DNA of 64,000 nucleotides from Christensenellaceae bacterium OttesenSCG-928-K19 (GTDB taxonomy: Bacteria; Bacillota; Clostridia; Christensenellales; Christensenellaceae). The notes below the pieces were generated by a model that had not been told where the DNA came from, ran no database searches, and saw only the letters and a program-made list of their open reading frames with translations. Positions 34,584 through 42,948 of the stretch are shown piece after piece. The stretch spans positions 36,222 to 100,221 of the forward strand of contig JAJDHD010000002.1 in NCBI GenBank assembly GCA_030266015.1, in the 5' to 3' direction. Each line of letters starts with the position of its first letter. The stretch's first letter is position 1. The position numbers and the translations under genes were made by a program.

Positions 34584-36173
34584 TTGAAAAAATATACTGC
34601 GGATACGGCGGCGAAAACAGTGCTGGGGATTGAGCTGGGGTCTACTCGAATCAAAGCGGTGCTCATTGACGAAGACCACCAGCCGCTTGCGTCCGGTGCT
34701 TATGAATGGGAAAATCAGCTTGTGGACGGCGTGTGGACATATTCCCTTGATGATGTGTGGAAAGGGCTGCAAAGCTGCTACAGGGAACTGGCGGAGGAAG
34801 TGCAGGAAAAATACGGCGAACCGATTACTATAGTTGGGGCAATTGGCATCTCTGCTATGATGCACGGCTACCTTGTGTTCGGCAAAGATGGCAACCAGCT
34901 TGTGCCCTTCCGCACATGGCGCAATACAATAACAGAGCAGGCGGCGGAGAAGCTGTCCAGCCTGTTCCAGTTCAACATCCCGCAGCGTTGGAGTATTGCA
35001 CACCTGTATCAGGCGGTGCTGAACAAAGAGCCGCATGTTGGCGATATTACGCATTTAACCACGCTTGCCGGCTATGTACATTCCCGGTTGACCGGGGAGA
35101 GGGTGATCGGCGCGGGTGAAGCGTCGGGTATGTTCCCGGTGGATAGTTGCACAGTTGATTTTAACAGCGAAAAAGCAAAACAATTCAATGAGCTTATGGC
35201 AGACGCGGGTTTAAAAATCAAGCTGGAGGAAATATTCCCCAAGGTGCTGGCGGCAGGCGAGCCTGCGGGTGTGCTTACAGAAGAAGGGGCGAGGTTGCTG
35301 GATCCCTCCGGCAAGCTGCGGCCGGGTATTCCCTTCTGCCCGCCTGAGGGTGACGCGGGCACGGGCATGGTGGCGACAAACAGCGTGGCAGAGCGTACGG
35401 GGAATATATCGGCGGGCACGTCGGTGTTTGCCATGATTGTGCTGGCAAAGGAGCTGTCCCGTATGTACACAGAGATTGACATGGTCACAACGCCGGATGG
35501 CAAGCCGGTGGCGATGGTGCATTGCAATAATTTCACATCCGATATTGACGCATGGATACGCCTGTTGCGCGAGGCTGCGGGGTTGTTTGGCGTGGAGGTG
35601 GACAAAGACCAATTCTATAAAACAATGTACGAAAAAGCTCTGGAGGGTGATCCTGCGTGTGGCGGGCTGGTGTCGTACAATTATTATGCGGGCGAGCCGA
35701 TCACCGGACTGGAGGAAGGCAGGCCACTTTTTGTGCGTATGCCGGATGGCAAGCTGAACGTGGCGAATTTTATGCGGACCATCATTTTTTCTGCAATGGG
35801 CACGCTGAAGCTGGGCATGGATATATTGGAAAAAGAGGACGTGCAGCTTGACAAGCTGCTGGGCCATGGTGGTTTTTTCAAAACAAAAGGCGTGGGACAA
35901 AACCTGATGGCGGCTGCGTTGAATGTACCTGTTGGTGTGATGGAATCGGCAGGGGAAGGTGGCGCATGGGGCATTGCTTTGCTTGCGGCGTATACGGTGT
36001 GGAAATCGCAGGGGGAAACGCTGGAGCGTTACCTTGCGGATAAAGTGTTTGGCCAAAGCGAGGGTGTGGTTGTGCAGCCGGAGGCAAAGGATGTGCAGGG
36101 ATTTGCGGTGTTTATGGAACGTTATACGGCAGGGCTGGACGCAGAGCGCGCAGCGGTAAAAAGCCTGATATAG
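34584..36173 (+). CDS. FGGY family carbohydrate kinase (probable ribulokinase-type)
   Basis: The 529-residue protein has the FGGY/actin-ATPase fold: the N-terminal phosphate motif [17 protein letters not shown] (about residues 12-28), a sugar-contact region around ISAMMHGYL, and a second phosphate motif around [13 protein letters not shown] (about 277). A TTG start at 34584 is chosen because GGAGGGG lies 6 nt before it; the longer GTG frame at 34536 would cover the promoter-like TATAAT (34551-34556). AraD follows 14 nt later, which favours phosphorylation of L-ribulose or a related ketopentose. The sugar is not certain, as this FGGY branch is not classical AraB. Confidence 0.85.
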   Translation: MKKYTADTAAKTVLGIELGSTRIKAVLIDEDHQPLASGAYEWENQLVDGVWTYSLDDVWKGLQSCYRELAEEVQEKYGEPITIVGAIGISAMMHGYLVFGKDGNQLVPFRTWRNTITEQAAEKLSSLFQFNIPQRWSIAHLYQAVLNKEPHVGDITHLTTLAGYVHSRLTGERVIGAGEASGMFPVDSCTVDFNSEKAKQFNELMADAGLKIKLEEIFPKVLAAGEPAGVLTEEGARLLDPSGKLRPGIPFCPPEGDAGTGMVATNSVAERTGNISAGTSVFAMIVLAKELSRMYTEIDMVTTPDGKPVAMVHCNNFTSDIDAWIRLLREAAGLFGVEVDKDQFYKTMYEKALEGDPACGGLVSYNYYAGEPITGLEEGRPLFVRMPDGKLNVANFMRTIIFSAMGTLKLGMDILEKEDVQLDKLLGHGGFFKTKGVGQNLMAAALNVPVGVMESAGEGGAWGIALLAAYTVWKSQGETLERYLADKVFGQSEGVVVQPEAKDVQGFAVFMERYTAGLDAERAAVKSLI

Positions 36174-36187
36174 AGCGGGAGGATAGT

Positions 36188-36883
36188 ATGCTGAAAGAAT
36201 TAAAAGAACAAGTGTATGAAGCGAATATGATTTTGCCACAGTATGGGTTGATCACGTTTACCTGGGGCAACGTGAGCGGGATCGACAGGCAGCGCGGCCT
36301 GGTGGTGATTAAACCGAGCGGTGTGGAATATGAGGCGCTAAAGCCGGATGATATGGTTGTGGTAGACCTTGCGGGCGAGGTGGTGGAAGGAAAGCTGAAG
36401 CCGTCCAGCGACACGCCCACCCATGTCGTGTTATATAACGCTTTTCCAGAGATTGGCGGCGTGACACATACGCATTCCAAATGGGCGACCTCTTGGGCGC
36501 AGGCGGGTATGGCGCTGCCCGCCTATGGGACGACGCACGCGGATTATTTTTATGGAGAGGTGCCTTGCACACGGGACATGACTGAAGCGGAAATACAAGA
36601 CGGTTATGAAGAAAACACCGGGCGCGTGATTGTGGAGACGTTCAAAGGCAAAAAGGCGGAGGATGCCCGGGCGGTGCTGGTGAAAAACCATGGCCCGTTT
36701 GCCTGGGGGATGGATGCCGCAGATTCTGTGCACAACGCGGTTGTGCTGGAGGAGGTATCCATGATGGGAATGGTTGCGCGTACGCTTGCGGGTGGCAGCC
36801 TTTCCCCTATGCCGCAGGCGCTTCTCGATAAGCATTACTTACGCAAGCATGGCAAGAACGCTTATTATGGACAGGGAGAATAA
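36188..36883 (+). CDS. araD: L-ribulose-5-phosphate 4-epimerase
   Basis: The 231-residue protein matches the family length exactly. Visible residues: the phosphate-binding TWGNVSG region and KPSGV (N-terminal third), SSDTPTH with the catalytic Asp near 76, zinc ligands in GVTHTHS (about 95 and 97), and a third His in KNHGPFAWG (about 171). It interconverts L-ribulose 5-phosphate and D-xylulose 5-phosphate, feeding the pentose phosphate pathway. It is paired with the FGGY kinase. No AraA isomerase is in the window. GGGAGG is the ribosome site. Confidence 0.95.
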   Translation: MLKELKEQVYEANMILPQYGLITFTWGNVSGIDRQRGLVVIKPSGVEYEALKPDDMVVVDLAGEVVEGKLKPSSDTPTHVVLYNAFPEIGGVTHTHSKWATSWAQAGMALPAYGTTHADYFYGEVPCTRDMTEAEIQDGYEENTGRVIVETFKGKKAEDARAVLVKNHGPFAWGMDAADSVHNAVVLEEVSMMGMVARTLAGGSLSPMPQALLDKHYLRKHGKNAYYGQGE

Positions 36884-36939
36884 CAAGTGAGCCGCAGGGG
36901 AAGCTCGGGCGTTATTGTTGATTAACTTGTGGCAAATCC

Positions 36940-36968
36940 TTGGTTTTATAACGGGTTCGGTATATAAT
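36940..36968 (+). promoter_or_regulatory. Promoter of the SPFH/YdjGHI-like cassette
   Basis: TTGGTT (36940-36945), a 17-nt spacer and TATAAT (36963-36968) lie about 55 nt before the SPFH gene. Confidence 0.7.
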
Positions 36969-37021
36969 TAAAACAACTTTTCTCACTAAGACGTTAATAG
37001 AATAGGCGAACGGAGGCGGAT

Positions 37022-38263
37022 ATGGGTATTATCAAAGCGATTTCCGGTGCAATTGGCGGAGCTTTTGCCGATCAGTGGCTGGAGGTTATAGAACCAAACG
37101 CGATGGGCCAGTCAACGGTGTTCACCAAGGGGCAGATGGTGCGCGGGGACAGCAAAAGGACAAGCAACACAAAAGGAACGGAAGATATTATATCGGACGG
37201 TTCCATCATCCATGTATATGACAACCAGTTTATGATGCTGGTGGACGGCGGCAAGGTGGTAGACTATACAGCGGAGCCGGGGTATTACAAAGTGGATGGA
37301 AACGCAATCCCGTCCCTTTTTAACGGTCAGCTTGGCGCAAGCATCAAAGAGACTTTTGCGCGCATCAAATATGGCGGAACGCCTTCGCAAAAGCAGCAGG
37401 TTTTTTATATCAACCTGCAGGAAATTAAAGGGATCAAGTTTGGCACACGCACCCCCATCAATTATTTTGATAATTTTTACAATGCGGAATTGTTTTTGCG
37501 GGCGCATGGCAGCTATTCTATCAAAATTGTTGACCCGCTGAAGTTTTATTCCGAAGCGGTGCCCAGGGATGCGGAAAAGGTGGAGATTGATGAGATTAAC
37601 GAGCAATACCTGAACGAATTCCTGGAAGCGCTGCAAAGCGCCATCAATCAGATGTCCGCCGATGGAGAGCGTATCTCACATGTGGCATCCAAGGGGCGCG
37701 AGCTTTCCAAATACATGAGTCAAACGCTGGACGAGGAATGGAACCAGCTGCGCGGCATGGAGGTTCAGTCGGTCGGCATTGCCAGTATTTCGTATGATGA
37801 GGAATCACAAAAGCTGATTAATATGCGCAATCAAGGCGCTATGCTTTCAGATCCCAATGTACGCGAGGGTTATGTGCAGGGGGCTATGGCACGCGGAGTG
37901 GAAGCGGCAGGCTCTAATGAGGCAGGATCAATGGCGGGCTTTATGGGCGTGGGCATGGGGCAAAACATGGGGAGCGGCATGGCAGGCGCGTTTTCGCAGA
38001 GTAATCAGGCGCAGATGCAGCAGGCGGCGCAAAATGATGTACAGGCGCAACAGCAACCAGTGCAAAGCCAGGCGGCTGTGCCGCAGCAAAGCGCGGTGGC
38101 TGGTTGGACATGCTCGTGTGGCAACGTAAACGACGCGGCCGCAAAATTCTGCCCGGAATGCGGTAAGCCTAAAGCAGCTGCTGCGATATGCGCCAAATGC
38201 GGATATAAGCCGGAGGGCGAAACGCCCAAGTTTTGCCCGGAGTGTGGTAATAAATTTGAATAG
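37022..38263 (+). CDS. SPFH-domain protein with C-terminal zinc ribbons (YdjI-like)
   Basis: The 413-residue protein begins MGIIKAISGAIGGAFADQWLE, typical of the YdjI/virion-core-protein group. An SPFH (band 7) domain spans about 30-280. A Met/Gly/Gln-rich linker (about 300-360) follows, then two zinc ribbons at the end (TCSCGNV...FCPECGKP and CAKCGYK...FCPECGNKF). In Bacillus subtilis YdjG, YdjH and YdjI recruit PspA to the membrane under envelope stress; the same three domain types are encoded here in a row (order I-G-H). It should form membrane-associated oligomers. GGAGG precedes the ATG. Confidence 0.9.
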   Translation: MGIIKAISGAIGGAFADQWLEVIEPNAMGQSTVFTKGQMVRGDSKRTSNTKGTEDIISDGSIIHVYDNQFMMLVDGGKVVDYTAEPGYYKVDGNAIPSLFNGQLGASIKETFARIKYGGTPSQKQQVFYINLQEIKGIKFGTRTPINYFDNFYNAELFLRAHGSYSIKIVDPLKFYSEAVPRDAEKVEIDEINEQYLNEFLEALQSAINQMSADGERISHVASKGRELSKYMSQTLDEEWNQLRGMEVQSVGIASISYDEESQKLINMRNQGAMLSDPNVREGYVQGAMARGVEAAGSNEAGSMAGFMGVGMGQNMGSGMAGAFSQSNQAQMQQAAQNDVQAQQQPVQSQAAVPQQSAVAGWTCSCGNVNDAAAKFCPECGKPKAAAAICAKCGYKPEGETPKFCPECGNKFE

Positions 38264-38274
38264 AGGTATCGGTT

Positions 38275-39348
38275 ATGTCGGTCATTACCTATAAATGCCC
38301 AAACTGTGACGCTGGGCTGGCGTTTGACCCGGACAACGGTAAGTTTGTTTGTGATTTCTGCAAATCCAGCTTTGAGGAGCAAGTGTTGCAGGACAAGGAA
38401 AAGCAGGCAGCACAGGAAGGACAAACAAGGCCGGAGGAATCTGCGGAGCAAAAAGCCCAAACGGAACAAGCGTTTGGTGAGCATTCGCAATTATATGAAT
38501 GCCCTAATTGCGGCGCGGAGATTATTGCGGATGATACCACGGCGGCGACATTTTGTGTGTATTGCCACAATCCGGTTGTGTTGGCAGGCAAAATAGCGGG
38601 GAGCTTTCGCCCGGATTACCTGATTCCTTTTTCCGTGGACAGGAAGCGGGTGACAGACCTTTTTAACGAATGGTGCAAAAAGAAAAAATTCATGGAGGAC
38701 GACTTCCATTCGCAAAAGCAGGTGGATAACCTGCAGGGGGTGTATTATCCGTTCTGGGTGATTGACGTGAAAGCCAATGGCCGATTGGCTGGAACGGGCA
38801 GGAAGGTGCGGACATGGCGTAGCGGTGACTATACTTATACAGAAACCAGTGTTTACCGAGTGCAGCGCGAGGGAGTGTTGGATTTTAATGACATTACAGT
38901 AACCGCGCTCAACAAAAAGCAAATCAACATACTGAATGGGATACAGCCGTTTAATATGTCGCGGCTAAAGCCGTTTAACATGTCCTTTCTTTCCGGGTTT
39001 TTGGCAGAAAAGAGGAATATAGAGCAGGAAGGCGCGCGCGTGGCGATGGAGCAAACAGTGGTAGATGGTGGGAACGCGTTGCTCAAAGGATCGGTGGGAG
39101 GTTATTCCTCTGTTTCTTATGAAGACGTGGCGATTACGCCGGTTAACGAGGACTGGCTGCATGTGATGCTTCCCGCGTGGATGCTGACCTATCGTTTTCG
39201 GGATGAAGATTATTTCTTTGCGGTTAATGGGGACACGGGAAAGGTGGCGGGCAGGGTGCCGGTCAGCCGCAAAAAACTTGCCGGGCTTTTTGCGGGTGTT
39301 GCGGCGGGACTGTCGGCATTGCTGATTTTCTTGGGGTGGCTGATATGA
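38275..39348 (+). CDS. Zinc-ribbon membrane protein (YdjG-like)
   Basis: The 357-residue protein has two N-terminal zinc ribbons (YKCPNCDAGLAF...CDFCKSSF at about 3-34; YECPNCGAEIIA...CVYCHNP at about 75-101). A soluble beta-rich middle follows, and one C-terminal membrane helix (about 332-356). The layout fits YdjG of the B. subtilis PspA-linked system. It starts 12 nt after the SPFH gene, and its stop overlaps the next start (ATGA), so the three are one translational unit. Confidence 0.85.
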   Translation: MSVITYKCPNCDAGLAFDPDNGKFVCDFCKSSFEEQVLQDKEKQAAQEGQTRPEESAEQKAQTEQAFGEHSQLYECPNCGAEIIADDTTAATFCVYCHNPVVLAGKIAGSFRPDYLIPFSVDRKRVTDLFNEWCKKKKFMEDDFHSQKQVDNLQGVYYPFWVIDVKANGRLAGTGRKVRTWRSGDYTYTETSVYRVQREGVLDFNDITVTALNKKQINILNGIQPFNMSRLKPFNMSFLSGFLAEKRNIEQEGARVAMEQTVVDGGNALLKGSVGGYSSVSYEDVAITPVNEDWLHVMLPAWMLTYRFRDEDYFFAVNGDTGKVAGRVPVSRKKLAGLFAGVAAGLSALLIFLGWLI

Positions 39349-40151
39349 AAAAGATGATTTCAACCGTTTTTGTTTTGATATTGCTCCTGCTTTTTGCTGT
39401 TCCTGTATTTGCTGCGTCTGCGGGTGAACGCGTGTTTGACAACGCGCAGCTTTTTACGGCAGAGGAGAGAGAAGCCCTGCAAAGCATGATCGACGCGCAT
39501 GTTGACGAATATGACATGGACGTTGTTGTGCTTACGATAAGTGATAACGAAGGAAAGTCGACACGGGCATATGCGGATGATTTTTATGACGATTACGGGT
39601 TTGGCTATGGCGATGATGATGCGGGCGTGCTTTTTTTGATCGATATGGACAGCCGTGAGATTTATATTTCTACCGCAGGCAGGATGATTGACATACTCAA
39701 TGATGCCCGGATTGAGGAATTGCTGGATATTCAATATGAGTATGTGAGCATGGGGAAATATTATGACGCGATGGATGCGGCGATTGTACAAACGGCTGCA
39801 TTTATTGACGCAGGCCCGGTGCCCGGTCAATACCGCCGTGATGAAGGCCGTTACCTGGAGCCGTGGTGGATTGCTGTCAGTATTGCGATTGGCGTGGGAA
39901 CGGCGGCAATCGTTGTTGCGGTGATTAACAGCCGCTACAAAAAAGAGTTTAAACCTGTTCCGTATGATTTTAAGAATGAGTCGAAGCTGAGCCTCTCGCT
40001 CAAGACAGACGACTTTATCAATAAACATGTGGACAGGCGTTATAATCCGCCACCGCCCACCAATTCTGGCGGCGGCAGCTTTGGCGGGGGATCGACGACG
40101 CATACTTCCAGTTCGGGAAGCTCACATGGCGGGGGTGGACGCAGCTTTTAG
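39345..40151 (+). CDS. TPM-domain protein with signal peptide (YdjH-like)
   Basis: The 268-residue protein has a signal peptide (1 to about 23, ending VFAASA) and an extracytoplasmic TPM domain (about 25-160; VFDNAQLFTAEEREALQ, later DAGVLFLIDMDSREIYIST). A membrane helix (about 175-198) and a cytosolic tail follow, ending in Gly/Ser-rich repeats (SFGGGS, SSHGGGGRSF). The Gly/Ser-Phe tail is typical of TPM membrane proteins. The ATG at 39345 overlaps the previous stop. The cassette resembles ydjG-ydjH-ydjI, but no pspA is next to it. Confidence 0.87.
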   Translation: MKKMISTVFVLILLLLFAVPVFAASAGERVFDNAQLFTAEEREALQSMIDAHVDEYDMDVVVLTISDNEGKSTRAYADDFYDDYGFGYGDDDAGVLFLIDMDSREIYISTAGRMIDILNDARIEELLDIQYEYVSMGKYYDAMDAAIVQTAAFIDAGPVPGQYRRDEGRYLEPWWIAVSIAIGVGTAAIVVAVINSRYKKEFKPVPYDFKNESKLSLSLKTDDFINKHVDRRYNPPPPTNSGGGSFGGGSTTHTSSSGSSHGGGGRSF

Positions 40152-40300
40152 GTGGGCGCGCTGGAAAAAACGATGGTGCTGTTGCGGTAAAGTATAGGGA
40201 TGAAAATATGGTTTGCTATTGCAGCGGACCATTTTTTATATTAATAAAGCAATGCTTCCAGATGCGCAAAATAATAAAATAAATTTATTTTACAAACATA

Positions 40301-40329
40301 TTGACAAATACTTGCCGTGCGTATATGAT
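40301..40329 (+). promoter_or_regulatory. Distal promoter of carbohydrate operon 2
   Basis: TTGACA (40301-40306), a 17-nt spacer and TATGAT (40324-40329). A perfect 16-bp AT palindrome (AAAATAAATTTATTTT, 40276-40291) lies just upstream of the -35 box and may bind a regulator. Confidence 0.75.
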
Positions 40330-40630
40330 GAAAACATCTTAAATCATTGAAATCCCAAATAACAAAAAAAGTAATAGTCAGTTTCAAGAATGGAAAGCAA
40401 ATGCTGACTTTCCGCCACAAATAAGACTGAAAGTGAATAATTGGCCTGGGAAAGACCCCGGGGGCGTATTGTCTTTCATCTTTTGGAAAAAAGCGAGTAA
40501 ACTTGAAAATAATTTGTAAACAAAGTTGACAAACTAACGCAAGTAAAAACATAGTGCTCCGGCGCAGGATTAGGCTTCATAATTTAGGCTGCGCTTAAAT
40601 AAATCCAGATCCAATTAAGGAGGAAAAGAA
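40330..40630 (+). promoter_or_regulatory. 300-nt leader of operon 2 with a second promoter and palindrome
   Basis: No gene is seen. A second promoter candidate is TTGACA (40526-40531) with CATAGT (40550-40555, 18-nt spacer). The palindrome TTTGTAAACAAA (40513-40524) directly abuts that -35 box and resembles sites of ROK-type repressors such as XylR; the ROK gene at 50962 is the natural candidate. A CCTGGG/CCCGGG hairpin lies near 40444-40462. I do not recognise a riboswitch. Confidence 0.5.
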
Positions 40631-41734
40631 ATGAAGAAGGTATTGGTAGTTGTACTGGCGGTTGTGCTTATGGTGGCCATGGTTGTAGGTTGTACGCAGC
40701 AGGAGCAACCGGCGGCGGAAGAGCCTGCGGCAGAAGAACCTGCAGCAGAAGAGCCTGCGGCGGAAGAACCGGCGGCAGAGGAACCCGCGGCGGAAGAGCC
40801 TGCGGCTGAAGAACCTGCAAGCATGGACCTGACCATCGGTTATGTGTGTAACTTCATGAGCCACGAGTGGTATCAGAATGTATGCAACGGCGCACAGCAG
40901 AGGGCAGATGAGCTCGGTGTAACACTGGAGATTGCCGATGCGAACAACGATGCGGCGCAGCAGGTATCTTTTGCGGAAAACTTCATTGCAAAAGGCGTGG
41001 ATATTCTTGCATTGACACCGGTGGATGCAAAAGCTCTTACATCTGTGGTCAGCATGGCGACAGAAGCGGGTATTCCGGTTATCACCGAATCTAACCCTGT
41101 GGGCGGCGAAGTGACGTGCGTGGGAACAGACAACAAAGAAGCCGGTAAAAAGGCGGGATTGTGGTTTGGCGAATATGGGATCGAAAACGACCTGGAGCTG
41201 GTGTTCCTGATTGTTGGCTTCCCTAATTTTGAAGACTGCCGCCTGAGGGTGGAAGGCTTTAAAGAAGGCTTGGAAGAAAGCGGCGCAAACTACAGGATCG
41301 CACAGGAAGTTGATTCGGAAGGCGGAAAAGAGCAGGCGCTCTCCGTATCCACAGATGCATGCACGGCAAATCCTGATATCAACGCAATCTTTGGCATCAA
41401 CGACGACTCCACACAGGGCGGCATCCAGGGTTATAAATCCGCAGGCCTGGACGAAGCAAACCTTCACGCGCTGGGCTTTGGCCTGGAAGGCGTGGTAGGC
41501 AGGGAAGCTTTGCTGAATGACACCCCCATCGTTGCGGAGCTGGCAATGTTCCCGGATTTCGTTGGTGCGGGCATCATTGACGCCGCTGTGAAGCATAATG
41601 CTGGTGAAGAACTGTCCGAGCGCTTCCTGACGCCCACAACAGTAATCACGCCCGACACATATGCTGATTATTATACGCAGGAAGGCGACAAATGGGTTAT
41701 GAACTTTGCGGCAGTTGACGCATTGAATGGCTAA
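40631..41734 (+). CDS. Sugar-binding lipoprotein of ABC transporter 2 (RbsB-like)
   Basis: The 367-residue protein has a lipoprotein signal (lipobox around VVGC, Cys about 21). A linker of about eight EEPAA repeats (about 27-63) follows, then a type I binding fold (about 67-360; LTIGYVCNFMSHEWYQNV, later AIFGINDDSTQGGIQGYK). The linker repeats closely match those of the binding protein in operon 1, while the binding domains are divergent, so the two systems have different sugars. AAGGAGG precedes the ATG. It is the first gene of operon 2, whose later genes point to mannosides. Confidence 0.94.
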   Translation: MKKVLVVVLAVVLMVAMVVGCTQQEQPAAEEPAAEEPAAEEPAAEEPAAEEPAAEEPAAEEPASMDLTIGYVCNFMSHEWYQNVCNGAQQRADELGVTLEIADANNDAAQQVSFAENFIAKGVDILALTPVDAKALTSVVSMATEAGIPVITESNPVGGEVTCVGTDNKEAGKKAGLWFGEYGIENDLELVFLIVGFPNFEDCRLRVEGFKEGLEESGANYRIAQEVDSEGGKEQALSVSTDACTANPDINAIFGINDDSTQGGIQGYKSAGLDEANLHALGFGLEGVVGREALLNDTPIVAELAMFPDFVGAGIIDAAVKHNAGEELSERFLTPTTVITPDTYADYYTQEGDKWVMNFAAVDALNG

Positions 41735-41783
41735 GGCTGCATAGTTGAAAAACGAATAAAACCGGCATTGGGCAAAGAAGCCT

Positions 41784-41812
41784 CCGGTATCCCGCAGCAA
41801 GCGGGGTACCGG
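41784..41812 (+). other. Strong intercistronic hairpin after binding-protein gene 2
   Basis: CCGGTATCCCGC (41784-41795) pairs with GCGGGGTACCGG (41801-41812), 12 bp with one G-T pair and a 5-nt loop. No T tract follows. Its place, between an abundant binding protein and its permease, fits an mRNA-stabilising or attenuating element. Confidence 0.7.
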
Positions 41813-41929
41813 GCTGGTAAAAAATGGCGGTATAGTAAATCAAATGCTGTAACAGGTGGTAGCGATCCATCGTGGCAGGAGATGGCTGGCTACTGGTTAT
41901 TACTCAAATTACATATTTAGGAGGAGAAT

Positions 41930-42934
41930 ATGGAAAAGCTGGAAAAACGGGGAAATGTATTTGGCAGGATTATGCAAAACGAGCTTAGTATGCTTGTGGT
42001 TGCATTGATAGGCCTGATGGTGGTGTTCAGCATATTGACAGAGGTGTTCTTCACACCGCTCAACCTGCTTAATGTGCTGCGGCAGGTGTCGTATAACGCA
42101 ATCGCGGCAATCGGTATGGCAATGATCATCATATCGGGCGAAATCGATCTTTCTGTGGGTTCGTTACAGGCGCTTGCAGGCGTGCTGGCTGTGATGGCAC
42201 TTAACGCAACGGGAAATGTGGTTGTGGCGGTTGTTGTGGCGCTGGCAATCAGCATAGCGGCAGGTGTGGCAAACGGCGTACTGGTTACTGTGCTGGGACT
42301 CAATTCTTTCATTGCAACACTGGCTACCATGGCAATCTGGCGCGGGATGATTATGATTATTACAAACGCCGTCTCACAAATTATTTCCGTTCCGGATTTC
42401 AGCAAAATTGGCACGGCAAGCGTAGCGGGTATTCCCATTCCCATCATCATCATGGTGGTTTTGGTGGTGGTGTTTCACTTTGTCTTAAATAACAGCGCGT
42501 TTGGGCGGTATATCTACGCAGTGGGTGGCAACAGGGAGTCGGCAAAGCTAGCTGGCCTTAATGTAAAGAAAATTAAAATGCTGGTGTATATACTGGGCAA
42601 CCTGCTATTTGGCGTGAGCGCGGTAATATTGACAGCCCGCCTAGATTCCGGGCAGCCAAATGCAGGGGAAGGTATGGAAATGAACGTGGTGGCAGCTACC
42701 GTGCTGGGCGGAGTTAGCATGACGGGCGGTACGGGCACGCTGCTGGGCGCTATTGTGGGTGTTGTAATATTGGGCGTGATACAAAACGGGCTGGTGCTCT
42801 TAAACGTTAACTCGTTCTGGCAGGATGTGGTGCGCGGCATTGTCATTATACTGGCTGTGTATCTTGATGTGCGTCGTAAGATCAGCGTGGAAAAACGGTT
42901 GCTGCGCGAGTCACAGCAGGCGCAACAGGCATAA
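41930..42934 (+). CDS. Sugar ABC transporter permease 2 (RbsC-like)
   Basis: The 334-residue protein has eight to ten membrane helices with the CUT2 signatures SGEIDLSVGSLQALAG (about residue 70) and AVGGNRESAKLAGLNV (about 195). GGAGGAG is the ribosome site. It works with the binding protein upstream and the ATPase downstream. The gene order (binding protein, permease, ATPase) is reversed compared with operon 1, so the two transporters were not simply duplicated together. Confidence 0.95.
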   Translation: MEKLEKRGNVFGRIMQNELSMLVVALIGLMVVFSILTEVFFTPLNLLNVLRQVSYNAIAAIGMAMIIISGEIDLSVGSLQALAGVLAVMALNATGNVVVAVVVALAISIAAGVANGVLVTVLGLNSFIATLATMAIWRGMIMIITNAVSQIISVPDFSKIGTASVAGIPIPIIIMVVLVVVFHFVLNNSAFGRYIYAVGGNRESAKLAGLNVKKIKMLVYILGNLLFGVSAVILTARLDSGQPNAGEGMEMNVVAATVLGGVSMTGGTGTLLGAIVGVVILGVIQNGLVLLNVNSFWQDVVRGIVIILAVYLDVRRKISVEKRLLRESQQAQQA

Positions 42935-42948
42935 GGAGTGTGGATGCT

